The notes under the pieces: generated by a model
What the model was told of the DNA's origin: nothing
The model's database searches: none
Seen by the model: only the letters and a program-made list of their open reading frames with translations
Origin: Prescottella equi
GTDB taxonomy: Bacteria; Actinomycetota; Actinomycetes; Mycobacteriales; Mycobacteriaceae
Reading direction: 5' to 3'
Assembly (NCBI RefSeq): GCF_002094305.1
Contig: NZ_LWTX01000005.1
Span: 124,001-188,000, forward strand
DNA: 64,000 nt
Shown here: piece by piece, positions 42,677 through 51,712 of the stretch
Layout of the letters: each line of letters opens with the position of its first letter
Numbering within the stretch: the stretch's first letter is position 1
Translations under genes and position numbers: made by a program

Positions 42677-43767
42677 GCCGTCCAGCGGCCGGTCGCGGTG
42701 AACTCGGCGAGCACCGCGGCCGGCCCGGCCAGGTCTATGCCCTCCGACGCGACCCAGTCGTCGTCGAAGTAGGTTCCGGCGTACCGCTCTCCGCCGTCGC
42801 ACAACAGCGTGACCACGCTGCCGCTGCGCCCCCGCTCGAGCATCTCGGCGACCAGACCGAACGCGCCCCACAGATTGGTGCCGGTCGAGCCGCCCACCTT
42901 CCGTCCCAGCACGTCGCTCGCGTGACGCATCGCGGCGATGGAACCGGCGTCGGGCACCTTCACCATCCGGTCGATCACCTGGCCGATGAACGACGGTTCG
43001 ACACGGGGGCGGCCGATGCCCTCGATCCGAGAGCCCCGCTCGAAGGTCGGGGCGGTACCGCAGTCGCCGCTACGCCAGGCGTCGAAGAACACCGAGTTCT
43101 CCGGATCCACCACGCACAGCCCGGTGTCGAGCTTGCGGTACCTCAGGAAGCGTCCGATGGTCGCGCCCGTTCCACCGGTGCCCGCACCGACCACGATCCA
43201 CTCCGGGATCGGGTGGTCCTCCTGCTGCAGTTGGGTGAAGATGCTCTCGGCGATGTTGTTGTTCCCGCGCCAGTCGGTCGCACGTTCGGCGTGAGTGAAC
43301 TGGTCCATGTAGTGGCCGCCGGTCTCGACGGCCAGGCGCTGGGATTCGGCATAGATGCTCGACGGGTCGTCGACGAAGTGGCAGCGTCCGCCCTGCGCCT
43401 CGATCAGTGCGATCTTGGCGGGGCTGGTACTCGCGGGCATGACGGCCACGAAATCCAGTCCCAGCAGCTTCGCGAAGTACGCCTCGCTCACCGCCGTCGA
43501 TCCGGACGACGCCTCGATCACCGTCGTGTTCTCACCGACCCAGCCGTTGCAGATCGAGTACAGGAACAGCGACCGCGCGAGGCGGTGCTTGAGGCTGCCG
43601 GTGATGTGGGTGGACTCGTCCTTGAGATAGAGCTGGACGTTCCACTCCGGCGGCAGTGGGTAGCGGAGCAGATGCGTGTCGGCGCTGCGCTGTGCGTCGG
43701 CCTCGATCAGACGAACGGCGTTGTCGACCCAGGCCCGCGAGCCCCGACGGTCGAGAACGGCCGTCAC
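42673..43767 (-). CDS. cds1: Cds1-like L-cysteine desulfhydrase (PLP-dependent)
   Basis: A 364-residue fold-type II PLP enzyme, strongly similar in my recall to mycobacterial Cds1 (Rv3684), which breaks L-cysteine into pyruvate, ammonia and sulfide. The PLP lysine is Lys60 in T-G-S-L-K-H-R, N-pairing S-S-G-S-T near residue 88, and the phosphate cup G-A-G-T-G-G-T-G-A near 194. It overlaps a DUF4229 gene by 4 bp. A cysteine synthase-like role cannot be fully excluded. Confidence 0.85.
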   Translation of the reverse strand: MTAVLDRRGSRAWVDNAVRLIEADAQRSADTHLLRYPLPPEWNVQLYLKDESTHITGSLKHRLARSLFLYSICNGWVGENTTVIEASSGSTAVSEAYFAKLLGLDFVAVMPASTSPAKIALIEAQGGRCHFVDDPSSIYAESQRLAVETGGHYMDQFTHAERATDWRGNNNIAESIFTQLQQEDHPIPEWIVVGAGTGGTGATIGRFLRYRKLDTGLCVVDPENSVFFDAWRSGDCGTAPTFERGSRIEGIGRPRVEPSFIGQVIDRMVKVPDAGSIAAMRHASDVLGRKVGGSTGTNLWGAFGLVAEMLERGRSGSVVTLLCDGGERYAGTYFDDDWVASEGIDLAGPAAVLAEFTATGRWTA

Positions 43768-44117
43768 CGCCGATCCTCACCCCGGAGCTTGGCGTGCAGG
43801 TCGGCCTTGTCGGCTCGGCGCTGCGCGTCGACTGCGGCGATGTCCAGGTTGACCCTCTTGCGAAGCTTCGCGAACAGCACGAGCGACAGCGGCAGCGCGA
43901 TGAGGACCGCGAACAGCGCAGCCACGATCAGCGGTACGTCGACCCCGATCGCCTTGCCGCCGAACAGGATCACGACCGCGAGCACCACCACGAGGCCGAG
44001 CCTCGCCACCGAGTAGAGGGCGACGTCACGGACCAGCGTTCCGGTCGTCACGGCACCGGCGGGTCCGGTGCTGTCGCTGCGGGCCTGATCAGGACGGTTC
44101 TGCGCTGCTTCACTCAC
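43764..44117 (-). CDS. DUF4229 membrane protein
   Basis: A 117-residue protein with a hydrophilic N-terminus, two hydrophobic helices (about 36-55 and 61-82) and a basic tail ([10 protein letters not shown]) typical of DUF4229. The GTG at 44117 is the start; the stop overlaps cds1 (GTGA). Function unknown; co-translated with the cysteine desulfhydrase. Confidence 0.82.
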   Translation of the reverse strand: MSEAAQNRPDQARSDSTGPAGAVTTGTLVRDVALYSVARLGLVVVLAVVILFGGKAIGVDVPLIVAALFAVLIALPLSLVLFAKLRKRVNLDIAAVDAQRRADKADLHAKLRGEDRR

Positions 44118-44150
44118 ACGACCAGGGTACCGACCCGACCGGCGCCGTCG

Positions 44151-44420
44151 TCAGAAGACCAGTGGCAGGACTCCCGGCCCCAGATTGTTGAAGGTCGAGC
44201 CCCAGTCCACGACTCCGAACGTCGCCATGAGGTTGCCCCAGTTTCCCGTCACCACGGCGTTGCCGATGGTCGCGCCCTGCTGGAAGGCCCAGTAGACGCT
44301 GTCGATGACGTTCGTCCCGAGGAGCGGACCGAGGTTCTCCGCGAGCATGCACATCCCCCTCCCGGCCCGCGTGGAGAACGGGCCGCTACCGACGGTTCCG
44401 TGAGACGCGATCCCCGACAC
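44151..44420 (-). CDS. Possible small protein or degenerate secreted-protein fragment
   Basis: The minus-strand frame ending at 44151 encodes 89 residues from a GTG at 44420, with protein-like composition in its second half (G-T-N-V-I-D-S-V-Y-W-A-F-Q-Q and N-A-V-V-T-G-N-W-G-N-L). The frame stays open upstream without a good start codon or ribosome binding site. No signal peptide is present. It may be a remnant of a longer exported protein or a chance frame. Not recognised. Confidence 0.35.
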   Translation of the reverse strand: MSGIASHGTVGSGPFSTRAGRGMCMLAENLGPLLGTNVIDSVYWAFQQGATIGNAVVTGNWGNLMATFGVVDWGSTFNNLGPGVLPLVF

Positions 44421-44752
44421 CCGCGTCCCGCACTGCCACCCCTGAATGTCGACCTCGTCGCGCTCCGGTGCCTCATCCGGATGTCCGATCGGACCCTTTG
44501 GCGTCGAGGCAGACAGGGGCCACCATAGGGGCCGGCGGTGGGGTTCGTACCGGATTGCCGATTCCGGAGACCAGCTTGATACCCATGAGCCCGGGTAGTC
44601 CGATTTGTCTATTACCTCCGCTTTACCAACTTTAGATCGTTCGAGTACCTGGGGGGTTGAGTGCCACTATGTCGAAGCCGGTCGACAAACGAACCGGTCC
44701 CGAATCTCCCCCCGGCCGACCGTCCTGGTGGGCCCCGAACCTTGGAGGATCG
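44421..44752. other. AT-richer leader and promoter region of bldC
   Basis: 332 bp between the uncertain small frame and bldC. The part from 44600 to 44650 is AT-rich (TTTGTCTATTACCTCC and TTTACCAACTTTAGATC) and should contain the bldC promoter. I see no RNA family or gene in it. Confidence 0.5.
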
Positions 44753-44965
44753 ATGAGCGCACCCACCTATAACGGCGCCAAGGAAGCCCTGCTGACCCCG
44801 GGCCAGGTCGCCGCACTGTTCCATGTCGACCCCAAGACCGTCACCCGTTGGGCGCACGCAGGCCGGCTCGGATCGCTGCGTACCCCCGGAGGCCACCGGA
44901 GGTTCCGGGAGGCCGAGGTGATGGCACTCCTCTCGTCCCTGACCACCGAGGCGCACCACAGCTAG
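44753..44965 (+). CDS. bldC: BldC-type MerR-like DNA-binding protein
   Basis: A 70-residue single-domain winged-helix protein. The core L-T-P-G-Q-V-A-A-L-F-H-V-D-P-K-T-V-T-R-W and S-L-R-T-P-G-G-H-R-R-F-R-E matches BldC, a developmental regulator in Streptomyces that is also conserved in non-sporulating actinobacteria. The ATG at 44753 has TTGGAGGA upstream and gives the usual length; a longer frame from 44657 is less likely. Confidence 0.92.
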   Translation: MSAPTYNGAKEALLTPGQVAALFHVDPKTVTRWAHAGRLGSLRTPGGHRRFREAEVMALLSSLTTEAHHS

Positions 44966-45046
44966 TGCCGGGGTCCGGAACTTCGGACACCAGGTGGATG
45001 CCGGGAACACCCGGACACGGCTACCCTCGTAACCAGGAGGTGCACC

Positions 45047-45268
45047 GTGATCTACCTACTGGCGCTCATCGGTCTGGTGACGCTTGCGGTCCTGTTCTGG
45101 AAGGCGTTCGGCCCCACACCCACCACCGCGGCACGCGGGGGCGGCAGGGGCGGTAGGGCTGTCGGTCCCGACGACGACCCCGAGTTCCTGTGGCGCGTGG
45201 ACCGCGAGAACCACCGCCGCCACTCGGACCGGCCCGGTAGCGATACCCCCACCGATCCCGACGCCTAG
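45047..45268 (+). CDS. Small membrane-anchored protein
   Basis: A 73-residue protein with one N-terminal hydrophobic helix (Y-L-L-A-L-I-G-L-V-T-L-A-V-L-F) and a polar tail containing a Gly/Arg-rich segment and D-D-D-P-E-F-L-W-R-V. The GTG at 45047 follows AGGAGG. It is convergent with ccsA across a strong hairpin. Function unknown. Confidence 0.75.
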   Translation: MIYLLALIGLVTLAVLFWKAFGPTPTTAARGGGRGGRAVGPDDDPEFLWRVDRENHRRHSDRPGSDTPTDPDA

Positions 45269-45286
45269 GCCACGCGAGAACGCAAC

Positions 45287-45327
45287 AAAAGGAATCGGCC
45301 GCTGTCTCACAGCGGCCGATTCCTTTT
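45287..45327. terminator. Strong bidirectional terminator
   Basis: Perfect 19-bp arms (45287-45305 and 45309-45327) around a CTC loop, beginning AAAAGGAATCGGCC and ending GGCCGATTCCTTTT, followed by CGCTTTTT on the plus strand. The A/U-flanked stem between convergent genes is a textbook intrinsic terminator for both directions. Confidence 0.92.
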
Positions 45328-45377
45328 CGCTTTTTCCACCCCTCGCTTGCCGGGGTCCCGCACCCGAGCGGGGTAGA

Positions 45378-46352
45378 TCAGGTGAGACCCGCGTAGGAGT
45401 GCAGACCCGAGACCACCATGTTGATGATGAACAGGTTGAAGAGCATCGCGACGAAGCCGGCGACGTTGATCCAGGCCGCCTTGGTGTCGCGCCAGCCCGA
45501 CGTGGCGCGGGCGTGCAGGTACGCCGCGTAGATGACCCACGCGATGAACGAGACCGTCTCCTTGGGGTCCCAGCCCCAGAAGCGTCCCCAGGCCGCCTCG
45601 GCCCAGATCGCGCCCAGGATGATGCCGGCACCGAACAACGGGAACGCGACGATCGTCGACTTGTAGGCGAGTCGGTCGAGAGTCTCGGCGTTGGGCAGAC
45701 GCTGCGCGATCTTGCCGAACGGCCCGTCGCCCTCCTCGCCCGCCGGGAACTTCATGCGGTACAGGAACAGGATGCTCGCGACGCCGGAGACCAGGAAGAT
45801 GCCGCTGCTGACGCTGATGATCGTGACGTGGATCGGCAGCCAGAACGAGCGCAGGGCGGGTACGACGGGTGCCGCGTCGGCGTACAGAACGGTCGCCGCG
45901 AGGAACATCAGGATCAGGACCGGCACCAGCATGAAGACCCAGAGATCGGCCGTCTTGCGCAGTGCGACGAGACCGGCGACGATCGCCGCCGCACACGCCA
46001 TCGTCACGAACTCGTACATGTTGCCGAGCGGGAACCGCTCGGTGGCGAACCCGCGCAGCACGATCGACGCGATGTGCAGCACCGCGCCGACGACCAGCAG
46101 GGCGTAGCCCATGCCGCCGAGCTTCTCGGACCACGTCTTGCCGGGCTTCTCGACCACGCGGCCGGGCACGAGATCCGCCGTGGCGACGGAACCACCGGTG
46201 GCGCCCGCCGCGACGAGCTCACGGTCCTGGACCGCGCGGGCGCGCATCGAGGCGTACCGGGCGATGAGCAGCACCGTCGCGAGCGCGTAGATCGCGAAAG
46301 CCGACTCGAACGACCAGTCGCTGTAGCGAGCGAGTGTCTCGTTGATCGTCAT
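45378..46352 (-). CDS. ccsA: System II cytochrome c haem lyase subunit CcsA/ResC
   Basis: A 324-residue membrane protein of the haem-handling HHP family. The tryptophan-rich haem motif is W-G-R-F-W-G-W-D-P-K-E near residue 245, and external histidine ligands appear as H-I-A-S near 92 and H-V-T near 175. About eight helices. The ATG at 46352 was chosen because AGGAG lies six bases upstream, although an ATG at 46358 overlaps the resB stop. With ResB it delivers and attaches haem to apocytochrome c. Confidence 0.93.
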   Translation of the reverse strand: MTINETLARYSDWSFESAFAIYALATVLLIARYASMRARAVQDRELVAAGATGGSVATADLVPGRVVEKPGKTWSEKLGGMGYALLVVGAVLHIASIVLRGFATERFPLGNMYEFVTMACAAAIVAGLVALRKTADLWVFMLVPVLILMFLAATVLYADAAPVVPALRSFWLPIHVTIISVSSGIFLVSGVASILFLYRMKFPAGEEGDGPFGKIAQRLPNAETLDRLAYKSTIVAFPLFGAGIILGAIWAEAAWGRFWGWDPKETVSFIAWVIYAAYLHARATSGWRDTKAAWINVAGFVAMLFNLFIINMVVSGLHSYAGLT

Positions 46353-46354
46353 AT

Positions 46355-48064
46355 TCATCTCCTGCGCGTCGCGCGCTCGTCGTCCAGCAGTCGGGTGCAC
46401 AGTCGATCGAACTCGTCGCCCCAGCCGGCCTGATCGGTCCGGGCGAGTCCACCGAGCTCTACTACGGTACGTCGTTCACCCTCGGCCAATGTAGCCGACA
46501 CGGTGTCGGCATCCTTGCCGGGGCCGGTCGCGGGATAGATCCGGACCCACACACGACGTCTCTTGATCACCAGGGAGACCAGCAGGCCCGCCATCATCAC
46601 GATCGACGACACCAGCACCCACTGCTGCGCGGGGTCGTGCGAGACCTGCAGATTCACGAAGTCGACGGCACCGTCGAACCGCACCTGCGTGCCGTCCGCG
46701 AGGGTCTTCGACTCGCCCGGGAACAGGTTCACGCGCTCCTGCTTGACCAGCCGACCCTGGTTGATGAGCTCCTTGTTCAGCGAGAACAGACTCTGCGGGT
46801 TGCCGGTGTCGAGACCGGTGTCGCCCTTGTAGATGTCGATCGCGACGGCCGGATCGTTCATCGCCGGATAGCCCGACGACAGCAGATTCCCGTGGAACAC
46901 CGCGGTCGGGGCGAACAGACCCTCGATGGCGATCTGGTTCTTGCGGCGTTCGTCCTCGTCGGCGTACATGCCGCCGGGCGGGTCGAAGCGCATGGCACCG
47001 CTGGACAGGAACGTCGTCGCGTCGTCCGGACGCCACTGCAGCGTCTCGGTCCGGGTCTCACCGTTCGGGAACGTCACGGTGAACGTCGGCGCGTAGCCGT
47101 GGCCCTGCAGGTAGACGCGGTCGCCGGCGACCCGCAGCGGGTGGTTGACCTTGAGCTGCGCGTCCCGCCAGGTGTTCGACTCGAGGTCGTCGCCCGACTG
47201 GTAGGAGATGTTCGACGTGAACATCTCGGCCTGGCCGTTGTCGAGGTAGTCCGCGGTGAAGTCCTTCACTCGCACACACAGCGGGGTCATTCCGGTGCCG
47301 TCGCGCTCGTTACCGGCGCGGAAGGAATCGAAGACCGCGGGTGAGGTCGTGCAGAGGCCGGCTCCGTCGTTGGCGATGACGATCACGTTGCCCTCGTAGC
47401 TGTTGAGCTTGCCGACGGCCAGCGAGACCAGCAGCGCCACGAGCGAGAGGTGGAAGACCAGGTTGCCCGCCTCGCGCAGGAAGCCCTTCTCCGCGGAGAG
47501 GGTGATCTCCTCGGGGTGCTTGGCGCGGGCGCCGCCGACGCGCTGGACGACGCGCCATCCGCGCAGTTGCCCCCGCACCCGCTCGGCAACCGCTTCCGGA
47601 TCCTCGTCGACGGTCTCGCTGCGGTGGTGCGGCAGCCGGCCGAGGTTGCGCGGCGCCGCCACCGGCTGCGTGCGCAGCGCCTTGGCGTACTCGACGCATC
47701 GCGGCAGGATGCAGCCGACCAGCGAGATGAACAGCAGCACGTAGATCGCGGTGAACCAGTAGCTGCCGAACACGTCGAACAGCTCCAGCTTGTCCATGAT
47801 CGGACCGAGGGTGGGCCGGGCCGCGATGTAGTCGTTGACCTTCCCCTCGTTGAGGCTGCGCTGCGGCAGCAGCGCGCCCGGGATGGCCGCGAGCGCCAGC
47901 AGGAACAGCAGCACCAGCGCGGTCCGCATCGACGTCAGCCCGCGCCACGTGTTGCGGGCGAGAGCGGCGGCGCGGCCACCGGCCGACTGCCGCGGCGGGC
48001 GAGGCGGATTCGTCGGGGCGTCGGCGGGTGTGCCGCCGTCGCTCACTGTGTCTCGAACCGTCAT
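46355..48064 (-). CDS. resB: System II cytochrome c biogenesis protein ResB
   Basis: A 569-residue ResB/Ccs1 protein. Helices are near 46-66, 100-120 and 200-216 and at the C-terminus (about 478-498), with a large exterior domain between the last two. L-P-Q-R-S-L-N near residue 65 and F-H-L-S-L-V near 199 are family hallmarks. The N-terminus is a Pro-rich cytoplasmic tail. The ATG overlaps the ccdA stop by 4 bp. Forms the haem lyase with CcsA. Confidence 0.93.
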   Translation of the reverse strand: MTVRDTVSDGGTPADAPTNPPRPPRQSAGGRAAALARNTWRGLTSMRTALVLLFLLALAAIPGALLPQRSLNEGKVNDYIAARPTLGPIMDKLELFDVFGSYWFTAIYVLLFISLVGCILPRCVEYAKALRTQPVAAPRNLGRLPHHRSETVDEDPEAVAERVRGQLRGWRVVQRVGGARAKHPEEITLSAEKGFLREAGNLVFHLSLVALLVSLAVGKLNSYEGNVIVIANDGAGLCTTSPAVFDSFRAGNERDGTGMTPLCVRVKDFTADYLDNGQAEMFTSNISYQSGDDLESNTWRDAQLKVNHPLRVAGDRVYLQGHGYAPTFTVTFPNGETRTETLQWRPDDATTFLSSGAMRFDPPGGMYADEDERRKNQIAIEGLFAPTAVFHGNLLSSGYPAMNDPAVAIDIYKGDTGLDTGNPQSLFSLNKELINQGRLVKQERVNLFPGESKTLADGTQVRFDGAVDFVNLQVSHDPAQQWVLVSSIVMMAGLLVSLVIKRRRVWVRIYPATGPGKDADTVSATLAEGERRTVVELGGLARTDQAGWGDEFDRLCTRLLDDERATRRR

Positions 48065-48888
48065 ATCGGCAGGGTCACCTCCGAGATAAATGCGTCACGG
48101 ACCCAGCCGACGAACTGGTCCCACGCTCCGGTGACCAGCGCGATGCCGACAGCCACCAACATGATTCCGCCGATGATCTGGATGGTCCGGGTGTTTCGAC
48201 GCAGCCAGCCGACGCCGCGCAGCGCGCGCGCCGAACCGAGCGCGACGATCACGAACGGCAGTCCCAGACCGAGGCAGTACGCCACGATCAGCGCGACACC
48301 CCGGGCCGCGGTCGCGCCCTCGGTGCCGGACGCGACCGAGATGACGCCCGCGAGCGTCGGGCCCAGGCACGGCGTCCAGCCGAGGGCGAACACACCGCCG
48401 AGCAGCGGGGCGCCCGCCAGGCTCGAGATGCGGCGCGGCTCCATCCGCGTGTCCTTCTGCAGCGCGGGGACCAGGCCGATGAACACCAGGCCCATCACGA
48501 TCGTCACGACACCGCCGACCCGCTGCAGCACGTCGCGGTTGAGGGCGAGCGCCTCGATCGCGCCGAACACCGACACCGTGGCCAGCACGAACACGACCGT
48601 GAAGCCCGCGACGAACAGTCCCGCCGCTCCGGCCACCCGCAAGCGTCCGTCGCGCAGCGTCCTGGTGCGGGTGGCGGCTTCCGCTTCCGACACGGCGGGA
48701 GCGTCGGCGCCGACGACACCGGCCAGGTACGACAGGTAGCCGGGCACGAGCGGGACGACGCACGGTGATGCGAACGACACGAGGCCCGCGAGCACGCACG
48801 CGCCCAACGCGAGCAGGAGCGGTCCACTCGCCGCCGCCGACTGGAAGCTGTCGCCGACACCTGCGAGGAGGACGGTATCGGCGGTCAT
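48061..48888 (-). CDS. ccdA: Thiol-disulfide membrane transporter CcdA
   Basis: A 275-residue DsbD/CcdA-type protein with six or more helices. The two redox cysteines are in [10 protein letters not shown] near residue 42 and G-W-T-P-C-L-G-P-T near 175. It passes reducing power from cytoplasmic thioredoxin to TlpA-like proteins outside, keeping apocytochrome c cysteines reduced. The start overlaps the tlpA-like stop by 4 bp. Confidence 0.94.
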   Translation of the reverse strand: MTADTVLLAGVGDSFQSAAASGPLLLALGACVLAGLVSFASPCVVPLVPGYLSYLAGVVGADAPAVSEAEAATRTRTLRDGRLRVAGAAGLFVAGFTVVFVLATVSVFGAIEALALNRDVLQRVGGVVTIVMGLVFIGLVPALQKDTRMEPRRISSLAGAPLLGGVFALGWTPCLGPTLAGVISVASGTEGATAARGVALIVAYCLGLGLPFVIVALGSARALRGVGWLRRNTRTIQIIGGIMLVAVGIALVTGAWDQFVGWVRDAFISEVTLPI

Positions 48889-49499
48889 CCCTGGTCCTGC
48901 GGTTCCTGTGCGATCCGCTCCACGACCGGTTGGAGATCCTCGACCAGCAACTCCTTGAGGAACACCGCGGCCACCCGGTGCTCGCGGTCGAGCACGATCG
49001 TGGTGGGGATGACGCTGGTCGGGTAGTTCTTGCCGAGGGTGAGGAGCGTCCTCATCTCGGGGTCGTAGATGGACGGGTAGCCCACCTTGTTGTTGACGAC
49101 GAAGTCCTGCGCCTTGTCCTTGGTGTGGTCCCGCACGTTGATCCCGAGGAACTGGACGCCCATGTCCTTGGTGTTCTCGTAGACCTTCTCGAGATCGTCG
49201 GCCTCACCACGGCACGGTCCGCACCACTGGCCCCACACGTTGAGCACGACGACCTGGCCCTCGTAGTCGGTGAGCGACGTGGTCTTGCCGTCCGTCATCA
49301 GGTCCTCGCCGGACACCTTGCCGACGGCGCCGCGCTCGGACGGCGGATCGTAGAACAGTTCGGTCTTGCCGCCGGGCGAGACGAAGACGAACGTGCCGCC
49401 CTGCGCGACGGCGTCGTCACCGGTCGCGCAGCCCGCGACGGTGGCCGCGACAACCAGCGAGCACGCCGCGGCCGCCAGTCGGAGGGACGGGAACTTCAT
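48885..49499 (-). CDS. TlpA/ResA-like thioredoxin lipoprotein
   Basis: A 204-residue exported thioredoxin. The lipobox V-A-G-C places the mature N-terminal Cys at residue 24, and the active site is W-G-Q-W-C-G-P-C-R. cis-Pro lies in S-V-I-P-T-T-I-V-L. It should reduce the CXXCH cysteines of apocytochrome c using electrons from CcdA. It overlaps both neighbours by 4 bp in a fully overlapping operon. Confidence 0.92.
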   Translation of the reverse strand: MKFPSLRLAAAACSLVVAATVAGCATGDDAVAQGGTFVFVSPGGKTELFYDPPSERGAVGKVSGEDLMTDGKTTSLTDYEGQVVVLNVWGQWCGPCRGEADDLEKVYENTKDMGVQFLGINVRDHTKDKAQDFVVNNKVGYPSIYDPEMRTLLTLGKNYPTSVIPTTIVLDREHRVAAVFLKELLVEDLQPVVERIAQEPQDQG

Positions 49500-50173
49500 G
49501 CTCCGGTCACCCTCGGGTCCGACGATCCGGCCGGCTCGGAGTAGACGATGTCGACGAGGGTGTCGCCCTCGTAGACCAGGGACGTCAGGGATGCGAGACC
49601 GCACTGACGGTTGCGGGGGTCGTGCCAGAGGCGCTCGCCCTGCAGGAAACGCCGCAGCGTCCACACCGGCAGCTGGTGGCTCACGCACACGGCCTCGTGG
49701 CCGACCGCGGCGACACGCGCGGTGTTGACCGCGGCGAGCATGCGGTGCGCGATCTGCAGGTAGGGCTCGCCCCACGACGGCGTGAACGGGTCGCGCAGCT
49801 TCCACCAGTGCCGCGGGCGGCGCAGCGCACCGTCGCCGACGGCCACCTTGAGGCCCTCGAAGTCGTTGGCGGCCTCGATGAGGTTGGCGTCCGTCGCGAT
49901 CTGCAGGCCGTGCTTCTCCGCGATCGGCGCAGCGGTCTCCTGTGCGCGCTGCAGCGGCGACGCGACGACGTGGGTGATGTCGTGGTCCGCGAGCGCCGAC
50001 GCGACGGCACGGGCCTGCGACTCGCCGTTCTCCGACAGCCGGAAGTTCGGGAGGCGTCCGTAGAGGATGCCGCTCGGGTTGTGGACCTCGCCGTGCCGAA
50101 GCACGTGAACGATGGTCCGGGTCTCGGAGTTGTCGGAGGTGTCGGCAGCGCTCGCGTTGTCGGCGTCGGTCAC
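49496..50173 (-). CDS. Histidine phosphatase (phosphoglycerate-mutase-like)
   Basis: A 225-residue histidine phosphatase. The catalytic L-R-H-G-E motif is near residue 25, the second arginine lies in S-P-L-Q-R-A-Q-E-T, and the second histidine in V-G-H-E-A-V. The GTG at 50173 follows AGGGA. M. tuberculosis has a gpm-like gene (Rv0525) between hemL and the cytochrome c genes. Substrate unknown; placement as the first gene of the ccs operon may be coincidental. Confidence 0.85.
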   Translation of the reverse strand: MTDADNASAADTSDNSETRTIVHVLRHGEVHNPSGILYGRLPNFRLSENGESQARAVASALADHDITHVVASPLQRAQETAAPIAEKHGLQIATDANLIEAANDFEGLKVAVGDGALRRPRHWWKLRDPFTPSWGEPYLQIAHRMLAAVNTARVAAVGHEAVCVSHQLPVWTLRRFLQGERLWHDPRNRQCGLASLTSLVYEGDTLVDIVYSEPAGSSDPRVTGA

Positions 50174-50229
50174 GGTGGTGGTCCCTGCGTTTCGGTCGGT
50201 CGGCCGGTGTCCGGTCGATCCGGGTCTGG

Positions 50230-51564
50230 TCAGTTCTGGGCTGCGGCGGCGGCCTTCGCCGCGTGCGGTGCGGCGTCGGCGATCTTCGAGAAGGCGTCGT
50301 CGTCGAGGGCCGACGAGACGAACCATGCCTCGAACGCGCTCGGCGGCGCGTAGATGCCGCGCGCGAGCAGAGCATGGAAGAAGTCCGGGAAGCGCCACGT
50401 GTCCGCGGCCTTGGCCTCGGCGTAGTTGGTGACGGGGTTCTCGGTGAAGAACACGCTGACCAGCGTCCCGGCGTACTGCACCCGGTGCGGGACGCCCTCG
50501 GCGGTGAGCGCGGCACCGAGCAGCGTGCCCAGGGTCTGCGCGTTGCGCTCGAGCGCGGCGTAGACGGCGTCGTCGGCGGCGCGCAGGTTCGCCAGGCCCG
50601 CGGCGACGGCGACGGGGTTACCGGAGAGCGTGCCGGCCTGGTAGACGGGGCCGGCCGGGGCGAGCTTGGCCATGACGTCGGCGCGACCGCCGAACGCGGC
50701 GGCCGGGAGGCCACCGCTCATCACCTTGCCGAACGTGTAGAGGTCACCGGCGACGCCGTCGCGGCCGTACCAACCGGAACGGCTGACGCGGAACCCGGTC
50801 ATGACCTCGTCCATGATCAGCAGCGCACCGTGCTCGGAGGTGAGTGCGCGCAGGCCCTCGTTGAAGCCGGGCAGCGGCGCGACCGCGCCCATGTTGCCGG
50901 CGGCGGCCTCGGTGATGACGCACGCGATCTCGCCGGGATTCGCGGCGAACGCGGCGCGCACCGCCTCGAGGTCGTTGTAGGGCACGACGATGGTGTCCTC
51001 GGCCTGCGCGCCGGTCACACCGGGCGACGTGGGCAGCCCGAACGTGGCCAGGCCCGAACCGGCGTCGGCGAGCAGGGCGTCGACGTGGCCGTGGTAGCAG
51101 CCGGAGAACTTGACGATCTTGGACCGGCCGGTGAAGCCGCGGGCCAGCCGCACGGCGCTCATGGTGGCCTCGGTGCCCGAGTTGACCAGGCGGACCTGCT
51201 CGACGGGCGCGACGCGGGAGACGATCTCCTCCGCGAGCGCGATCTCGCCCTCGGTGGGGGCACCGAACGACAGACCGGTGGTCGCGGCCTTCTGCACGGC
51301 CTCGACGACGGCCGGATGCGCGTGTCCCAGGATCATCGGACCCCACGAGCACACCAGGTCGACGTAGTCGTTGCCGTCGACATCGGTGAGGGTGTAACCG
51401 GACGCCTTCTCGATGAACCGGGGTGCGCCGCCGACCGAACCGAACGCCCGAACGGGGGAGTTCACGCCGCCCGGGATCACCCTGGACGCCCGGTCGAAGA
51501 GTTGGGCGGAACGGGCGTCACGAAGATCGGGTCCGAGGCCGGACCCGCTGGAGGCAGCAGTCAC
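50230..51564 (-). CDS. hemL: Glutamate-1-semialdehyde 2,1-aminomutase HemL
   Basis: A 444-residue fold-type I PLP enzyme making 5-aminolevulinate in the C5 haem pathway. V-N-S-G-T-E-A-T-M near residue 127 and the PLP lysine Lys280 in T-F-G-K-V-M-S-G-G are diagnostic, as is [11 protein letters not shown] near 31. ATG at 51564. It precedes the phosphatase-tlpA-ccdA-resB-ccsA run, tying haem synthesis to cytochrome c assembly. Confidence 0.96.
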   Translation of the reverse strand: MTAASSGSGLGPDLRDARSAQLFDRASRVIPGGVNSPVRAFGSVGGAPRFIEKASGYTLTDVDGNDYVDLVCSWGPMILGHAHPAVVEAVQKAATTGLSFGAPTEGEIALAEEIVSRVAPVEQVRLVNSGTEATMSAVRLARGFTGRSKIVKFSGCYHGHVDALLADAGSGLATFGLPTSPGVTGAQAEDTIVVPYNDLEAVRAAFAANPGEIACVITEAAAGNMGAVAPLPGFNEGLRALTSEHGALLIMDEVMTGFRVSRSGWYGRDGVAGDLYTFGKVMSGGLPAAAFGGRADVMAKLAPAGPVYQAGTLSGNPVAVAAGLANLRAADDAVYAALERNAQTLGTLLGAALTAEGVPHRVQYAGTLVSVFFTENPVTNYAEAKAADTWRFPDFFHALLARGIYAPPSAFEAWFVSSALDDDAFSKIADAAPHAAKAAAAAQN

Positions 51565-51712
51565 GGTTTCCAGTGTCCCAGTTCTGTCGAATTTGCCAAC
51601 GACAGGGTGTAGGAGGTGGCCGGAATCACATCGGCTCGATGTGTCCGTTCACGCAGGTCGGGTGCCGGGCAGTTCCCGGGCAGGACCCGCCGGACCGCAC
51701 TACCGTCGGGTC

